49,649 bases of DNA from Halocatena pleomorpha (GTDB lineage: Archaea; Halobacteriota; Halobacteria; Halobacteriales; Haloarculaceae): NCBI RefSeq assembly GCF_003862495.1, contig NZ_RRCH01000027.1, forward strand, positions 1-49,649, given 5' to 3'. Positions 1-9,934 of the stretch are shown piece by piece; the stretch's first letter is position 1; each line of letters begins with the position of its first letter. The position numbers and the translations under genes are program-made. A model generated the notes under the pieces. The model saw only the letters and a list, made by a program, of their open reading frames with translations, did no database searches and was not told the origin of the DNA.

Positions 1-1892
1 GCACTCACGCCACCCATCTCGAAGGTGATGTCGCTCTCTTCGCCACCGCTGGCCCCGCTCACGCGCAAGACCAGCGTCGAGTAGTCGGTGACCGACTGGT
101 TGAGCTGCTCTTGGTACCACCCGCCGTTGTCGTATTCGAGGACGAGCGCCCCGTTGCTGACAGTGCCGCTCCCGTTGGCGAACGACCCAGCGCCGCACCA
201 CTGACCGAGGTCGTTCGTGTTGCTCGACCACGACGGATCGCCGTCATAATCATTGACTACCAACCCGTCACCCGGACTCCCACCGCCGTCAGAGCCGGTC
301 GTCGCTGACACCGTTGCCGGTTCGGATTGGTTGCCCGCACCGTCGACCGCCGACACGCCCAGCTCGTAGCTCGTATCGGGGGACAACTCTTCAACGGTCG
401 TCTCAGTCGTTCCGGTTGCAACGGTGTGATCACGGTTGCCGTCGACGGTGATAACGTACTGACTCACGCCTGAGCCACCGGAGTCTGTGGCGGCCGCCCA
501 CGCGATCGACACCGAGGAACCTGTCGTCGCCGTCACCGAGAGATCCGACGGCGTGGTTGGCGGCGTCGTGTCCTCGCCACCGCCGTTACCATCGCCCGGA
601 ACCCCGTCGTTGCGCAGGTCCGCCAACGTGTTTTTGATATCGTCGCCCATGTATCCGCTGCCGGTCGTGAGTTCCCACTCACACGGCAACTCCGGACAGT
701 CTTCGGGAACCGTCCCGTTGTACGGGTCACCGACGGAGTCGTCGGCGTCATCCGCAAACGGCCGGTCGAACATCACCGGTTGCCAAACGGGATCGCCACA
801 CCACGCCGTCCAGTGGATTGCGTCGCTGCCTTCGAGCCAGTTGAGGAACGGCTGCCCGAAACCGGAGTCCGTGCCGCCGATGTACTGACCAGCGCCTTCC
901 TCCCACCCGAATTCAGTGACGAACAAGGGGGCTTCCTCGTACATGTGCGCGACGCCTTCACCGTTGTTCGATGCGTCCTCCCAGTCGTTGGCAGCACTGG
1001 AGTTATGCCCCGGATAGATGTGGTAGGTGTACGCAATGTCGCTGCCCGAGAACTCCTCGACCAGTGCACCCTCGGGGCTTTGGCTCCAACTCGGAGAACC
1101 CATCAAGATCAGGTTGTCGGCGTGCGAGCGGATCGTATCCACCCACGGCTGTGCCATCTCCAGCCAGAGCCGCCAGATGTCAGCGACCCACTCCGTGGTG
1201 GTCGGATCGTTCCACATCCCCGGCTCCTGCGGTTCGTTGTACACCTCATACAGGACGTGGGACTGATCGGCGTACCGGGGAGCAACAACATCCCAGAACA
1301 TGTCGACCTCGTCTTGGAGAGCAGTGTTGACGGGACCCGACTGGCCTTCTGCCCACTGGACATCCCGATGGCGGTGGTAATCGATGATGCAGTAGACCCC
1401 ACGCTCACTACACCGCTGAACAACCGCGTCGAGATGGTTGGTCAGATAGCTTTCCAACTGGCTGCGATCGAATCCCGGTATCGGTGGACCAGAGCCGGGT
1501 TCGTACTCCCCGATGTCGACGGGCTGTACCGGGACCCGAATCATCCGTGGATACCAGCCGTTGCTCTCGTTGGTGAGGCTGTCGATCACCTGAACGGCGT
1601 TCATCCCCCGTGCCGAAGCAGTCATGTCGATCCGCTTTGGGTCCGCGATGTTCAACCCACGGAGTGTGACCGTGTTTCCGCTGGAGTCTTTGATCAGATT
1701 GCCGTCCCGGTGGAGCCACGGCGTTGGAATTCCCGCTGAAGCCTCCGTGACGGCAAGCGGCCCGAATGCCGCAAGACCACCTGCCGCAGCCGTTGCACGC
1801 AGGAAATCCCGGCGTGAGGCCGACCAACCGCCGGCCGCTGACCGGGACTCTGTCGATTCATCTCGCTCAGTTCGCTTCGTGTTGCCACTCAT
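1..1892 (-). CDS. Secreted GH5-family glycoside hydrolase (cellulase-like) with Fn3 and C-terminal beta domain, 3' end missing
   Basis: The frame is open from the ATG at 1892 to the window edge, about 630 residues, with no stop inside the window. A twin-arginine signal (SRRDFLRAT, residues 26-34, then an Ala/Gly-rich stretch) points to Tat export. A GH5-like TIM barrel follows from about residue 55 to 400. Its acid/base Glu is in YEVYNEPQ (E220) and its nucleophile in FVTEFGWEE (E327); both are present. GH5 enzymes are retaining endoglucanases, mannanases and relatives. A Gly/Asp-rich linker leads to a fibronectin type III domain (about 450-530) and then a Trp- and Gly-rich beta domain that may bind carbohydrate. 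The exact polysaccharide cannot be told. The genes to the right (sugar oxidoreductases, importer, IclR regulator) suit use of the released oligomers. Confidence 0.88.
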   Translation of the reverse strand, partial: MSGNTKRTERDESTESRSAAGGWSASRRDFLRATAAAGGLAAFGPLAVTEASAGIPTPWLHRDGNLIKDSSGNTVTLRGLNIADPKRIDMTASARGMNAVQVIDSLTNESNGWYPRMIRVPVQPVDIGEYEPGSGPPIPGFDRSQLESYLTNHLDAVVQRCSERGVYCIIDYHRHRDVQWAEGQSGPVNTALQDEVDMFWDVVAPRYADQSHVLYEVYNEPQEPGMWNDPTTTEWVADIWRLWLEMAQPWVDTIRSHADNLILMGSPSWSQSPEGALVEEFSGSDIAYTYHIYPGHNSSAANDWEDASNNGEGVAHMYEEAPLFVTEFGWEEGAGQYIGGTDSGFGQPFLNWLEGSDAIHWTAWCGDPVWQPVMFDRPFADDADDSVGDPYNGTVPEDCPELPCEWELTTGSGYMGDDIKNTLADLRNDGVPGDGNGGGEDTTPPTTPSDLSVTATTGSSVSIAWAAATDSGGSGVSQYVITVDGNRDHTVATGTTETTVEELSPDTSYELGVSAVDGAGNQSEPATVSATTGSDGGGSPGDGLVVNDYDGDPSWSSNTNDLGQWCGAGSFANGSGTVSNGALVLEYDNGGWYQEQLNQSVTDYSTLVLRVSGASGGEESDITFEMGGVS

Positions 1893-1970
1893 TGTAGTCT
1901 TCCTGTTGCCTCCATTCTTTGGTACACGCGTCAATGCGGTACAACGATATATGATAAACTCCAACATAAT

Positions 1971-1989
1971 AATACTTTCCACTAGTATT
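1971..1989 (-). promoter_or_regulatory. Inverted repeat upstream of the GH5 gene, candidate operator
   Basis: AATACT and AGTATT form 6-base arms around a 7-base spacer, about 80 bases before the GH5 start. The surrounding 1960-2030 is AT-rich and contains TATA-like runs, so this is the likely promoter region. The TCCACT in the spacer recurs before the second oxidoreductase gene (11030-11035). A role as binding site for the IclR regulator is a guess. Confidence 0.3.
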
Positions 1990-2173
1990 GACTTTCAATA
2001 AATATATAATAGATTATAGAATATTTTTGGTTGTATCGGGGAGAGTTCTGCCCAACGACGTGAAAGCGATGTTTGTCGGGAAAAGAGTACGCAGTCGTTC
2101 CGGCGATTGGGCTACGGACTGCGCCGTCTCAGTGGCATCGTCGATCGATCACCACTGCTCGTCGGTTCGACGG

Positions 2174-3274
2174 TTACTCGTTCGATTCGGAAACCGGTGA
2201 GAGTGCACCGGATTCAATCATCTGTTCGATCGGATTGTCATCGACTTCAAGCGGGAGATCAACTCGCTTTCGTCGTCGAACTGATTCATACCCTGCAAAG
2301 ATAATTTCAGCGGTGTTGAGCCCGATCCGCCCACAGAGTTGTGATTCTTCATCGTTCCGAAGGGCGTCGACGACCGCCTCGATCGCGCGTGTGTGCAGTC
2401 GGGAACCGAAACGATCACCGTCGGCAGGTGTACCGTGGAGCGTCTCACCACCGACATCGATCGCGGTCCGGGTTCCATCCTGTTCGAGTTCGAGCATCGG
2501 CCCGTCGTCGACATCGATGCGGATCGTGCCATCCGTGCCACGCAAGAGGAGTGTGCCCTCAACGAGTGATGCTCCCTTCCCGGTCGACAGCGTTCCGTAG
2601 ACGCCGTTTGCGTACTGCCACTGCGCCCACATCTGATTCTCCTGGTGAGCACCGAACCTGATGTCTTCCTCTCGGTAATCCAACTGCGCGATGACCCACC
2701 GCGGCGGACAGTCACCGGCGAACATCCCCGCGAGATCAATCGTGTGGGCACCGGTGTCGAAGAAGTCACCCCAGCCGATCTCTACGCGTTGGAGCGCACC
2801 GATCTCCCCGTTCTGTAAGAGCTGATCGGCTTCCGTGAACGGGCGACCAAATCGACGCTGTCTGTTGAACGTCAGCTGTGTATTGTTTCTCCAACACGTC
2901 TGGACCATCCGCTGGGCACTGGGCCACGTGTGGGCCATCGGTTTCTCACAATGAACCGCAGCCACCGCGTCGTGGTTGGCACAGTCGACTACGATCGTCT
3001 CGTGAACGTCGGGTGGAACGGTCACGCTGACGATGTCCGGCTCAACGTCTGAGAGCATCGTCTCGTAATCTACATACACTCCTTCTGGATCGAGATCGAA
3101 CTCCGTGGCGAACGCCTCAGCGTTCTCGCGGACGATGTCTGCACACGCGATGAGTCGACACTGATCGTTATCTCGATACGCTTCCGCGTGCCGGTATCCC
3201 ATAGCGAACCCTTCGACCGTCGGGTTCGTCGGATCTGGACCGGTTCCGATGATCGCAACTGTATACTGATTCAT
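2174..3274 (-). CDS. Gfo/Idh/MocA-family NAD(P)-dependent oxidoreductase
   Basis: This 366-residue protein has the usual family length. The N-terminal Rossmann fold opens with VAIIGTGP, and its glycine loop is longer than usual (GPDPTNPTVEGFAMG). The family signature CEKPMA is at about residues 110-115, where the Lys helps bind substrate and cofactor. The C-terminal alpha/beta domain holds DTGAHTIDL, including the expected catalytic-region His. Members oxidise or reduce sugars, inositols and glycosides. The gene is divergent from the isomerase-like gene at 3392 with 117 bases between, so the two probably share a control region. The substrate is unknown; a glycoside or uronate derivative is likely from context. 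Confidence 0.87.
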   Translation of the reverse strand: MNQYTVAIIGTGPDPTNPTVEGFAMGYRHAEAYRDNDQCRLIACADIVRENAEAFATEFDLDPEGVYVDYETMLSDVEPDIVSVTVPPDVHETIVVDCANHDAVAAVHCEKPMAHTWPSAQRMVQTCWRNNTQLTFNRQRRFGRPFTEADQLLQNGEIGALQRVEIGWGDFFDTGAHTIDLAGMFAGDCPPRWVIAQLDYREEDIRFGAHQENQMWAQWQYANGVYGTLSTGKGASLVEGTLLLRGTDGTIRIDVDDGPMLELEQDGTRTAIDVGGETLHGTPADGDRFGSRLHTRAIEAVVDALRNDEESQLCGRIGLNTAEIIFAGYESVRRRKRVDLPLEVDDNPIEQMIESGALSPVSESNE

Positions 3275-3391
3275 CCCCAGGTAGTCAGATTACACCACCA
3301 CCCAGATAGAGATTTCGCTCCGTTGTCGAGAGTGCGACCGACACCATGATCGGAGCCGTAGTTATTTGGTCCGTGGGACGAAACCACGACT

Positions 3392-4117
3392 GTGAGCACT
3401 ACAGCGATACAACTGTACACGCTTCGTGAGATCGACGAACCGCTCCCGTCGCTGCTTGACCGAGTGGGACAAACCAGCTTTGACGGTGTCGAATTCGCAC
3501 ACCGGTTTGCCGACGCTGAGACGGCACAAGTTGCCGACGCACTCGAACGCAACGGACTTGATGCGGTTTCGGCGCACGTTGACATTGATCGACTGGAGAC
3601 CGATCCTGCGGGAACCGTGGCGACGTACGCCGAAATCGGCTGTGACACCCTCGTCGTTCCGTGGCTCGATCCGGACCAGTTCGCTGACGCCGACAGTGTG
3701 GCTACGACCGCAGAGCGATTGACGCGACTAGCCGAACTAGTAGCCGACGCCGGAGGAACGCTGCAGTACCACAACCATGATCACGAACTCGTCTCCCTCG
3801 GTGAACAGACTGCTCTCGAAGCGCTGATCCGACAGAGTGGTGACGCGCTCGGCTTCGAATTCGATATCGGCTGGATCGAAGCCGGCGGCGCAGCCCCCGA
3901 AGCGTTCATCGAAACCCACGCCGACCGCATCGAACTGCTCCACCTCACTGACTGTTCGGAGGACGGAACCCCGACTGAAGTCGGAACTGGCGCTGTCGAC
4001 GTTACGAGCTGCCTTGAAGCCGCACTCGGCAACGTTGCAACGATCGTCTACGAACACGACGAACCGAACGACCCCCAAAGCTCCCTAGAACACGGCTCGG
4101 CGCTGCTGGCGGACTGA
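3392..4117 (+). CDS. Sugar phosphate isomerase/epimerase-like TIM-barrel protein
   Basis: This 241-residue protein starts with GTG. It begins IQLYTLRE, as in xylose-isomerase-like (AP endonuclease 2) TIM barrels. Candidate metal ligands of the family are visible: a Glu in FDGVEFAH, HNHDHE near residue 130, FEFDIGW and ELLHLTDC with a late His, and YEHDEP near the end. Members include inosose dehydratases and 3-keto-sugar epimerases or isomerases, often encoded beside Gfo/Idh/MocA oxidoreductases, as here. It is slightly short against the usual 260-290 residues but complete. It probably acts in the cytoplasm on the product of a neighbouring oxidoreductase. Confidence 0.82.
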   Translation: MSTTAIQLYTLREIDEPLPSLLDRVGQTSFDGVEFAHRFADAETAQVADALERNGLDAVSAHVDIDRLETDPAGTVATYAEIGCDTLVVPWLDPDQFADADSVATTAERLTRLAELVADAGGTLQYHNHDHELVSLGEQTALEALIRQSGDALGFEFDIGWIEAGGAAPEAFIETHADRIELLHLTDCSEDGTPTEVGTGAVDVTSCLEAALGNVATIVYEHDEPNDPQSSLEHGSALLAD

Positions 4118-4604
4118 TCGACAACGCCGTTGCGCCGTTTGATAATACGAAACTACAGAGCAGAGGGAAGACGAAAGTTCGAGAAAACCGCAGGACGGTA
4201 ATGAGATCAAACAGCGGACCCGATCACGAAACGGGTGGATAGATCGGGAGAAGGAAGCGTACGACCGTTACATGAGTACGTTTGTAATCCTCCTTTTGAG
4301 CTTTCCCCCCTGAAACGACACAGGTCGTTCTCACCTGCGAAACGCACCCGGATAATATCAAATATGAGAGTTTCATACGGCGGTTGTTTGCCTATATCAA
4401 ATGAATATGTTATGAAGTGGGATACAAGACGGTCGAGAGACAGAGAAAAGAGACATGTCCGTATCGGAGACGGAACGGCGATAGAGAGGAGATAACAAAC
4501 GCACACATAAAATTTCATATAGTGTTATATTAAAACAGCATAGGACGTATCATGGACTCACGCAGATCGATCGTTTACACAGACGAAACAGGGAGAAGAG
4601 CGGC
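4118..4604. other. Intergenic stretch, no gene recognised
   Basis: This lies between the isomerase-like gene and a convergent small membrane-protein gene. Both strands have short open frames (4235-4495 plus, 4207-4518 minus), but their translations are Arg- and Ser-rich and lack the acidic character of the neighbours. Base use turns AT-rich toward 4510-4540. No repeat or RNA gene was recognised. Confidence 0.5.
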
Positions 4605-4838
4605 TTATTCGTTCGGCCGACGGTAGTGGCTGTAGCCAAAGAGGGTTCCGACGAGGAGTCCAACAAAAAGGATGAGACCGAGATTCACGATCGAGATCGT
4701 ATAGGATGTCGTTCCGGACTTGCCGAATACGAGCGAGAGCACCGTCAGGAGCGACAAAAACACGAGAAGTACGAACAGCAACCATCCATACTGGCGATGA
4801 TCGTACACGTGCGCCCAGAACACATCGATCCACGACAT
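4605..4838 (-). CDS. Small two-helix membrane protein, function unknown
   Basis: This 77-residue protein has two clear hydrophobic segments (about residues 17-38 and 48-68) joined by a short polar loop, and a charged tail (HYRRPNE). It begins MSWIDVFWAHVYDH. The start is 114 bases from the divergent start of the substrate-binding protein gene at 4953, leaving room for two promoters. The hydrophobic pattern and acidic/polar ends argue for a real gene. I do not recognise a family. Confidence 0.6.
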   Translation of the reverse strand: MSWIDVFWAHVYDHRQYGWLLFVLLVFLSLLTVLSLVFGKSGTTSYTISIVNLGLILFVGLLVGTLFGYSHYRRPNE

Positions 4839-4952
4839 GCGTGATGGTTTGTCGCCGGCAGTATGAAGGTTGCCACCGAGAGCACTACCGCCGTCCAGCG
4901 TATCAACACCACAATACTTATTACTTCGTGCTTCTCCGAGTTAACGTAGAAC

Positions 4953-6740
4953 ATGGTAGAATACGGAGACAGGAACGGAGAGTCACTCGACCGCCGTCGA
5001 TTCCTCCAACTAGCCGGTGCTGCGAGTACTGTTACCGTTGCGGGGTGTGCGAACCTCGTTAGCAACGGAAATGATGACAATGAAAGTCCACGACACGTCA
5101 GTCACGTTAACCAAGTGCCAGCGGATATACAGTGGAACAGCAGTAATCCGGCGAACACGCCGCAGATCACGAATCGGGTGCTGTTCGATCCGTTCGTGAA
5201 GTACAATTTCAGCACAGGGAAGTTCATTCCGTATGCGATCTCGGAGTGGAACTTCGGTGGTGATACGTTCGAGCTGACCGTTCGAGACGGGCTGACGTGG
5301 TCGAACGGCGACGACGTTACGGCCAGCGATATCGCCACGCAGCTTCGTATCGGACTGTACACGGGAGAGCCGTACGCCGACTTCACCGAGAGCATCAAAA
5401 CGCCCGACGATTCGACCGTCAAGCTGCAGTTCGATTCGACCGTCAACGAGCAGATCGTCACGTTTCAGATCCTCGCTGATCGGTTCGTCCATCAAAAGGA
5501 AAGCGAGTTCGGTACGTATCTGGAAACGCTACAAAACGACGAGCAGAAAGGTCTCAAGCAGCTCGGAGATTTCGCCTATCAAGAACCGATCGCTAGCGGC
5601 CCGTTCGAACACGACAGCGTCGGACAGGAGCAACTGCGGCTCACGTTGCGCGATGACCACCCCGACGCTGAGAAGATCAACTTCGATGAGTACGTGTTCG
5701 AATACCGAGAAAGCAACCAGCAGGCCCAGCAGGCACTCCAGAACGGAGCGATCGATTCGGTGTTCTCCCTGTTCGTGCAGACGGATATCCTCAAAAACTT
5801 CCCGAAGAAAGTCACCCAGATCCAGACGCCCTCGAACTGGGGCTACGGTTTGTACCCGAATCACAGCGATCCACACCTCGGTGACCGGGCCGTACGCCAA
5901 GCGATTCAGTACGTTATCAATCGGGCACAGGTGCGGGACAACGTTTCCCCAGACTCCAAGACCGCTCCGGAGTATCCGGTTGGAATCGCCTCGGACAATC
6001 AAACGGAGTGGCTGGGCGACGCAGTCGACGACTTCGATACGTACGGTGTGGACAGCGCAAAGACCAAGCAAGCCACCACGGTGCTCGAAGAAGCCGGCTA
6101 TCAGAAGCAAAACGGCACATGGGTCGACAGCGACGGCAAAACGGTTGAGTTACCGATCATGGTTCCCTCGGATTGGTCGGACTGGAACACGGCGACCGAC
6201 ACGGTCGTTGATCAGCTCACCCAGTTCGGCTTTCAGGCAACGAAAGAAACCCGAAGTTACGACGCCATGCTCGGCAACGTCTTCCCCAACGGCAACTTCG
6301 TGATCGTTGCGGCGGGCTGGCTGTACGGCGCACCACAAGGCTCGTTCCCCTACTTCTCCCTGTACCATCAGTTGGTCAAAAACAACGACTCGGTCACGTA
6401 CAACTACCCAGCAGCTGACAGCTCACGAGGTGGGAACCGAGCGGACGTGACCGTGCCAGCGCGGTCGGGATCAGGGACGATGACGGTCAACCCGGCGGAG
6501 CGACTCTCCGAACTGGCCGGAAGCACTGATGAGAGCACTGTCAATGAGATCACCATCGAACAAGCGTGGGTCACCAACCAGGATCTTCCCATGCTTCCCG
6601 TGCTCGAAAAGGTCGAACAGACGTTCATCACCGGTGGCGAGGAGTGGGACATTCCGAAACCGGACGCCGAAGTGGCGCAAGTCCAATGGGCCAACACGTG
6701 GCTCCCGCGTCAAGGAGAGATGCAGTACACCGGCAACTGA
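4953..6740 (+). CDS. ABC transporter substrate-binding lipoprotein, SBP family 5 (Dpp/Opp type)
   Basis: This 595-residue protein has a Tat motif (DRRRFLQLAG) and a lipobox ending in Cys32 (TVAGC), so it is probably exported folded and anchored by lipid outside the membrane. The body matches family 5 solute-binding proteins: the FELTVRDGLTWSNGDDVTA region near residue 110 and the later GDRAVRQAIQYVINR segment are typical. Such proteins bind peptides, but in archaea and Thermotogales they also bind oligosaccharides. It starts the five-gene importer operon (4953-10989). A TATA-like AT run (about 4912-4924) sits roughly 30-40 bases before the ATG. The nearby GH5 enzyme and sugar oxidoreductases favour an oligosaccharide ligand, which is inference. 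Confidence 0.9.
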   Translation: MVEYGDRNGESLDRRRFLQLAGAASTVTVAGCANLVSNGNDDNESPRHVSHVNQVPADIQWNSSNPANTPQITNRVLFDPFVKYNFSTGKFIPYAISEWNFGGDTFELTVRDGLTWSNGDDVTASDIATQLRIGLYTGEPYADFTESIKTPDDSTVKLQFDSTVNEQIVTFQILADRFVHQKESEFGTYLETLQNDEQKGLKQLGDFAYQEPIASGPFEHDSVGQEQLRLTLRDDHPDAEKINFDEYVFEYRESNQQAQQALQNGAIDSVFSLFVQTDILKNFPKKVTQIQTPSNWGYGLYPNHSDPHLGDRAVRQAIQYVINRAQVRDNVSPDSKTAPEYPVGIASDNQTEWLGDAVDDFDTYGVDSAKTKQATTVLEEAGYQKQNGTWVDSDGKTVELPIMVPSDWSDWNTATDTVVDQLTQFGFQATKETRSYDAMLGNVFPNGNFVIVAAGWLYGAPQGSFPYFSLYHQLVKNNDSVTYNYPAADSSRGGNRADVTVPARSGSGTMTVNPAERLSELAGSTDESTVNEITIEQAWVTNQDLPMLPVLEKVEQTFITGGEEWDIPKPDAEVAQVQWANTWLPRQGEMQYTGN

Positions 6741-6808
6741 ATCGAAACACCATCGAACGTATGATAATAGACAGTATGATAAACGTAAGGATACGATAGC
6801 CATCGAGA

Positions 6809-7819
6809 ATGCGCATGAACAGTTACTATCTCAAACGGACGGTTCGGGCCGTGTTGACGGTGTGGATCGTCATCACAATCACGTTCGGGATGATTCGACT
6901 GCTCCCTGGCGGGCCGCTAGAACAGCTCCGGGGAAAGTTGCTTCGACAAGGCGTTTCGCCCTCCCGAGTGAACGCGATGATCGAGTCGTATCAGAACGTC
7001 CAGCCGAACCAGTCGATTCTTGAGCAGTATTATGAGTATATGACTGCGTTGCTGACGGGGGATCTGGGGCAATCGTTCCTCCAAAAGGAGCCAGTCACTG
7101 CGATCATCGGGGACGCACTCCCGTGGACGGTGTTCGTCATGGTAATGTCGACGTTACTCATCTTCGTAATCGCCATCGGATGGGGCGCGCTCATGGCCTA
7201 CTGGGAAGGGAGCACGTTCGATCTGGTTTCGAGTAGCGCGTCGATCTTGTTCGCGGCGGTCCCGTTTTACGTGTTGGGGATCGTGCTGATCATCGTGTTC
7301 GGCTATCAGTTGGAGCTGTTGCCGACGGGTCACCGACTGAGCCCCACGGTCGAACCAGGGCTATCGCTGTTGTTCGTTCTGGACGCCATCGATCACGCCA
7401 TCCTGCCGATCACGTCGATGGTCCTCACCGGCGCGGGGTTACAGGTGCTCGCAATGCGCGGCAACGCCATTCAGGTGTTAGGGTCTGATTTCGTCCGTGT
7501 CGCACGGCTGCGAGGGCTGTCAGATCGTCGGATCTCAGTGCGGTACGTCGCCAGAAACGCCATTCTCCCAATGTACACCGGCTTTCTGACGTTGATCGGG
7601 TTCAATCTCGGCGGATCGATCATCCTCGAAGAAGTGTTCAGCTACCCCGGCATCGGTTACTACATGTTTCAAGCGCTCGAAGCCCGTGATTACCCGTTGA
7701 TGATGGGGATCTTCCTCATCATCACCGTCGCGCTCGTGATGGCGGTGTACATCGCTGATCTCACCTACGGGCTGATCGATCCACGAGTCAAATCTGGTGA
7801 TTCACGTGAAGCCTACTGA
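6809..7819 (+). CDS. ABC transporter permease, DppB/OppB type
   Basis: This inner-membrane channel subunit has 336 residues. It starts with a membrane helix after a short basic leader (YYLKRTVRAVLTVWIV). A periplasmic-side loop (PGGPLEQLRGKL) precedes five further helices, as in DppB/OppB proteins. The coupling-helix (EAA) region is seen in FVRVARLRGLSDRRISVRY, where the protein would touch the ATPases. It ends with a helix and YGLIDPRV. An in-frame ATG six bases on (6815) is an alternative start. The end overlaps the next gene by 23 bases, indicating one transcript. Confidence 0.92.
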   Translation: MRMNSYYLKRTVRAVLTVWIVITITFGMIRLLPGGPLEQLRGKLLRQGVSPSRVNAMIESYQNVQPNQSILEQYYEYMTALLTGDLGQSFLQKEPVTAIIGDALPWTVFVMVMSTLLIFVIAIGWGALMAYWEGSTFDLVSSSASILFAAVPFYVLGIVLIIVFGYQLELLPTGHRLSPTVEPGLSLLFVLDAIDHAILPITSMVLTGAGLQVLAMRGNAIQVLGSDFVRVARLRGLSDRRISVRYVARNAILPMYTGFLTLIGFNLGGSIILEEVFSYPGIGYYMFQALEARDYPLMMGIFLIITVALVMAVYIADLTYGLIDPRVKSGDSREAY

Positions 7820-8870
7820 TTCCACATCAGACGCCGATACAGGACAGCCAACCGTCGTCTCAGATGGACCGGAAGACACGTTCTCTTTCGAGACGAGTGG
7901 TTCTACCGTGGAAGTCACTTGGAGCGATCGCCTTCAGGATTTCTACGAGGAGTTCATCTACAAACCCGGACTCGTCGCGTGGGATGACCGCCGAACGCGC
8001 ATCGGCGCAGTCATCATGTTCGTCTATCTGCTCATGGGTATCCCTGGTGCGTGGTTCTACCCTGCGCCGTCGACCAACCAGGTCAAACGGGGATTGGGAC
8101 CGTTCGAGACGCTAGACGCACCGCTCGGATCAACGGGATCGGGCGAAGACGTGCTCGGGATGGTGATCCACGCGACCCCTGAGATGCTCATCATGGTTGT
8201 CTCAGGCGGGATCTTTGCCACCAGTGTCGCGGTTCTCATCGGCACGGTCGCCGGCTACAAGGGCGGTGCCGTCGACAGGGCATTAACCTCCTTTTCGGAC
8301 GTGGCGATGTCGATCCCCGGACTGCCGCTGGTCATGGTGCTCGCGGTCGTCTTCAGGCCACGAGATCCCGTCCTTATCGGGGTGTTGCTCACGATCAACT
8401 ACTGGGCCGGACTCGGCCGATCGATCCGGTCCCAAGTGCTCACGCTCCGAGAGGAGTCATACGTGGAAGCCGCACGAACGATGGGCGTCAGCACGCCACG
8501 GATCCTACTCAAAGACGTGATCCCAAACCTGATGCCGTTCGTGTTGGTCAACTTCGCCAACGCTGCCCGGTATGTGGTGTTTGCCTCCGTTGGATTGTAC
8601 TATCTCGGCGTGTTACCCAGTTCAGTCGACAACTGGGGGATCCAATTAGAAAACGCCTACTCCCAAGAGGGCGCGCTCGTCGGCGGCGACGCGCTCTATC
8701 AGTTGATTGCGCCGATGATCGCCATCATGGGTATTGCGCTCGGTCTCATCCTACTGGCACAGGGACTCGACCGAGTGTTTAATCCGCGCGTCCGGACTCG
8801 ACTGGCTGGCGAATCCGAAGCGACTGCAGAAAACGAGGACCGTGAAACGAACACTGAGGTGAACATATGA
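7797..8870 (+). CDS. ABC transporter permease, DppC/OppC type
   Basis: This 357-residue partner of the preceding permease has a long polar, acidic N-terminal tail (about residues 1-60), typical of haloarchaeal DppC proteins, then six predicted membrane helices. The coupling-helix region YVEAARTMGVSTPRILLKDV is clear. The start is a GTG inside the end of the upstream gene; another GTG nine bases later would serve equally. The stop overlaps the next gene's ATG by four bases (8867-8870). The C-terminal tail is rich in Glu. Confidence 0.9.
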   Translation: MIHVKPTDSTSDADTGQPTVVSDGPEDTFSFETSGSTVEVTWSDRLQDFYEEFIYKPGLVAWDDRRTRIGAVIMFVYLLMGIPGAWFYPAPSTNQVKRGLGPFETLDAPLGSTGSGEDVLGMVIHATPEMLIMVVSGGIFATSVAVLIGTVAGYKGGAVDRALTSFSDVAMSIPGLPLVMVLAVVFRPRDPVLIGVLLTINYWAGLGRSIRSQVLTLREESYVEAARTMGVSTPRILLKDVIPNLMPFVLVNFANAARYVVFASVGLYYLGVLPSSVDNWGIQLENAYSQEGALVGGDALYQLIAPMIAIMGIALGLILLAQGLDRVFNPRVRTRLAGESEATAENEDRETNTEVNI

Positions 8871-9934
8871 TGTCAATTAGTAGTGATGTTCTGAACGAAC
8901 CGCAGGACAGAGACGCTATTATTCGAATGGATGATGTATCAGTTACGTATGACAGCGGTGACTCCTACGTGCTCGACGACGTATCGTTGGCAATCGAGCG
9001 CAACGAGATCATTGGGATCGTCGGGGAGAGCGGTTCCGGAAAGTCGATGCTGGCGTCGTCGTTACTCGACGCGGTACCCGACCCCGGACAGTTGTCGGGC
9101 AGTGTTGAGTATCGTCCTGTGCAGGATCAGAACGTCGAAGTGTTGGCATTAGAAGACTCGGAGCTCCGTGCCCTACGTTGGGAGGAGATTTCGATGGTGT
9201 TCCAGGGGGCGATGAGTTCGTTCAATCCGACGATGAAGATCAAAGAGCACTTCATCGAAACGCTTGAGGCTCACAACGCGCCCGTTGAAACGGGACTCAA
9301 CCGGGCACACGAGTTGCTGGAGGACCTGTATCTGAAGCCTGGGCGTGTACTCGGTTCCTATCCGCACGAGCTGTCGGGCGGCATGCAACAGCGGGCATTG
9401 ATCGCGTTGAGTCTCGTGCTCGAACCGGACGTGTTGGTGATGGACGAGCCGACCGCTGCGCTGGATCTGTTGATGCAACAGTCGATCCTCCTGCTGTTGC
9501 GTGAGCTACGGGAAAAATACGATCTCACGATGGTGTTCATCACCCACGATCTCCCGTTGGTCGCGTCGTTGGCCGATCGGCTCGCGGTGATGTACGCCTT
9601 CGAACTCGTTGAGCTCGGACCGGCCAGCGAGGTGATCAACACCCCGACCCATCCTTACACACGCGCACTGTTGAACGCGACGCCGAACCTCAACGCGCCT
9701 CTTTCGGAGATGCGACCGGTCAAAGGCAAGAGTCCAGCCCCGATTAACGTTCCCTCAGGCTGTTCGTACCACCCCCGCTGTCCTCTCGATACTGAGGAGT
9801 GTCGGACGAACCACCCGCCAGCGGATCCAGTGACGCCTGAACACACGGCTGCGTGTTTCCACTGGGAGGAGGCACGAACGGAGATCTCGTTGAACTACGC
9901 GGAAACAGGGACAAACGATGGTGATTGGCGATGA
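8867..9934 (+). CDS. ABC transporter ATP-binding protein, DppD/OppD type
   Basis: This 355-residue cytoplasmic ATPase energises the importer. Walker A is GESGSGKS (53-60), the signature LSGGMQQR is at 169-176, and Walker B with catalytic Glu is VLVMDEPT (about 189-196), followed by a switch His in FITHDL. The C-terminal oligopeptide-transporter domain is present with its Cys motif (SGCSYHPRCPL, later Cys at CRTNHP and AACFHW). This motif often binds an iron-sulphur cluster in OppD-type ATPases. The gene overlaps both neighbours by four bases. Confidence 0.92.
   Translation: MMSISSDVLNEPQDRDAIIRMDDVSVTYDSGDSYVLDDVSLAIERNEIIGIVGESGSGKSMLASSLLDAVPDPGQLSGSVEYRPVQDQNVEVLALEDSELRALRWEEISMVFQGAMSSFNPTMKIKEHFIETLEAHNAPVETGLNRAHELLEDLYLKPGRVLGSYPHELSGGMQQRALIALSLVLEPDVLVMDEPTAALDLLMQQSILLLLRELREKYDLTMVFITHDLPLVASLADRLAVMYAFELVELGPASEVINTPTHPYTRALLNATPNLNAPLSEMRPVKGKSPAPINVPSGCSYHPRCPLDTEECRTNHPPADPVTPEHTAACFHWEEARTEISLNYAETGTNDGDWR

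Noticed and set aside
780-1739. A 319-residue plus-strand frame
   Set aside because: It is antisense to the GH5 gene, whose minus-strand frame contains the Tat signal and both catalytic Glu motifs; the antisense translation has no family features.
4207-4518. Overlapping frames on both strands between the isomerase-like and small membrane-protein genes
   Set aside because: Compositions are Arg/Ser-rich and unlike haloarchaeal proteins; no start signal or similarity seen.
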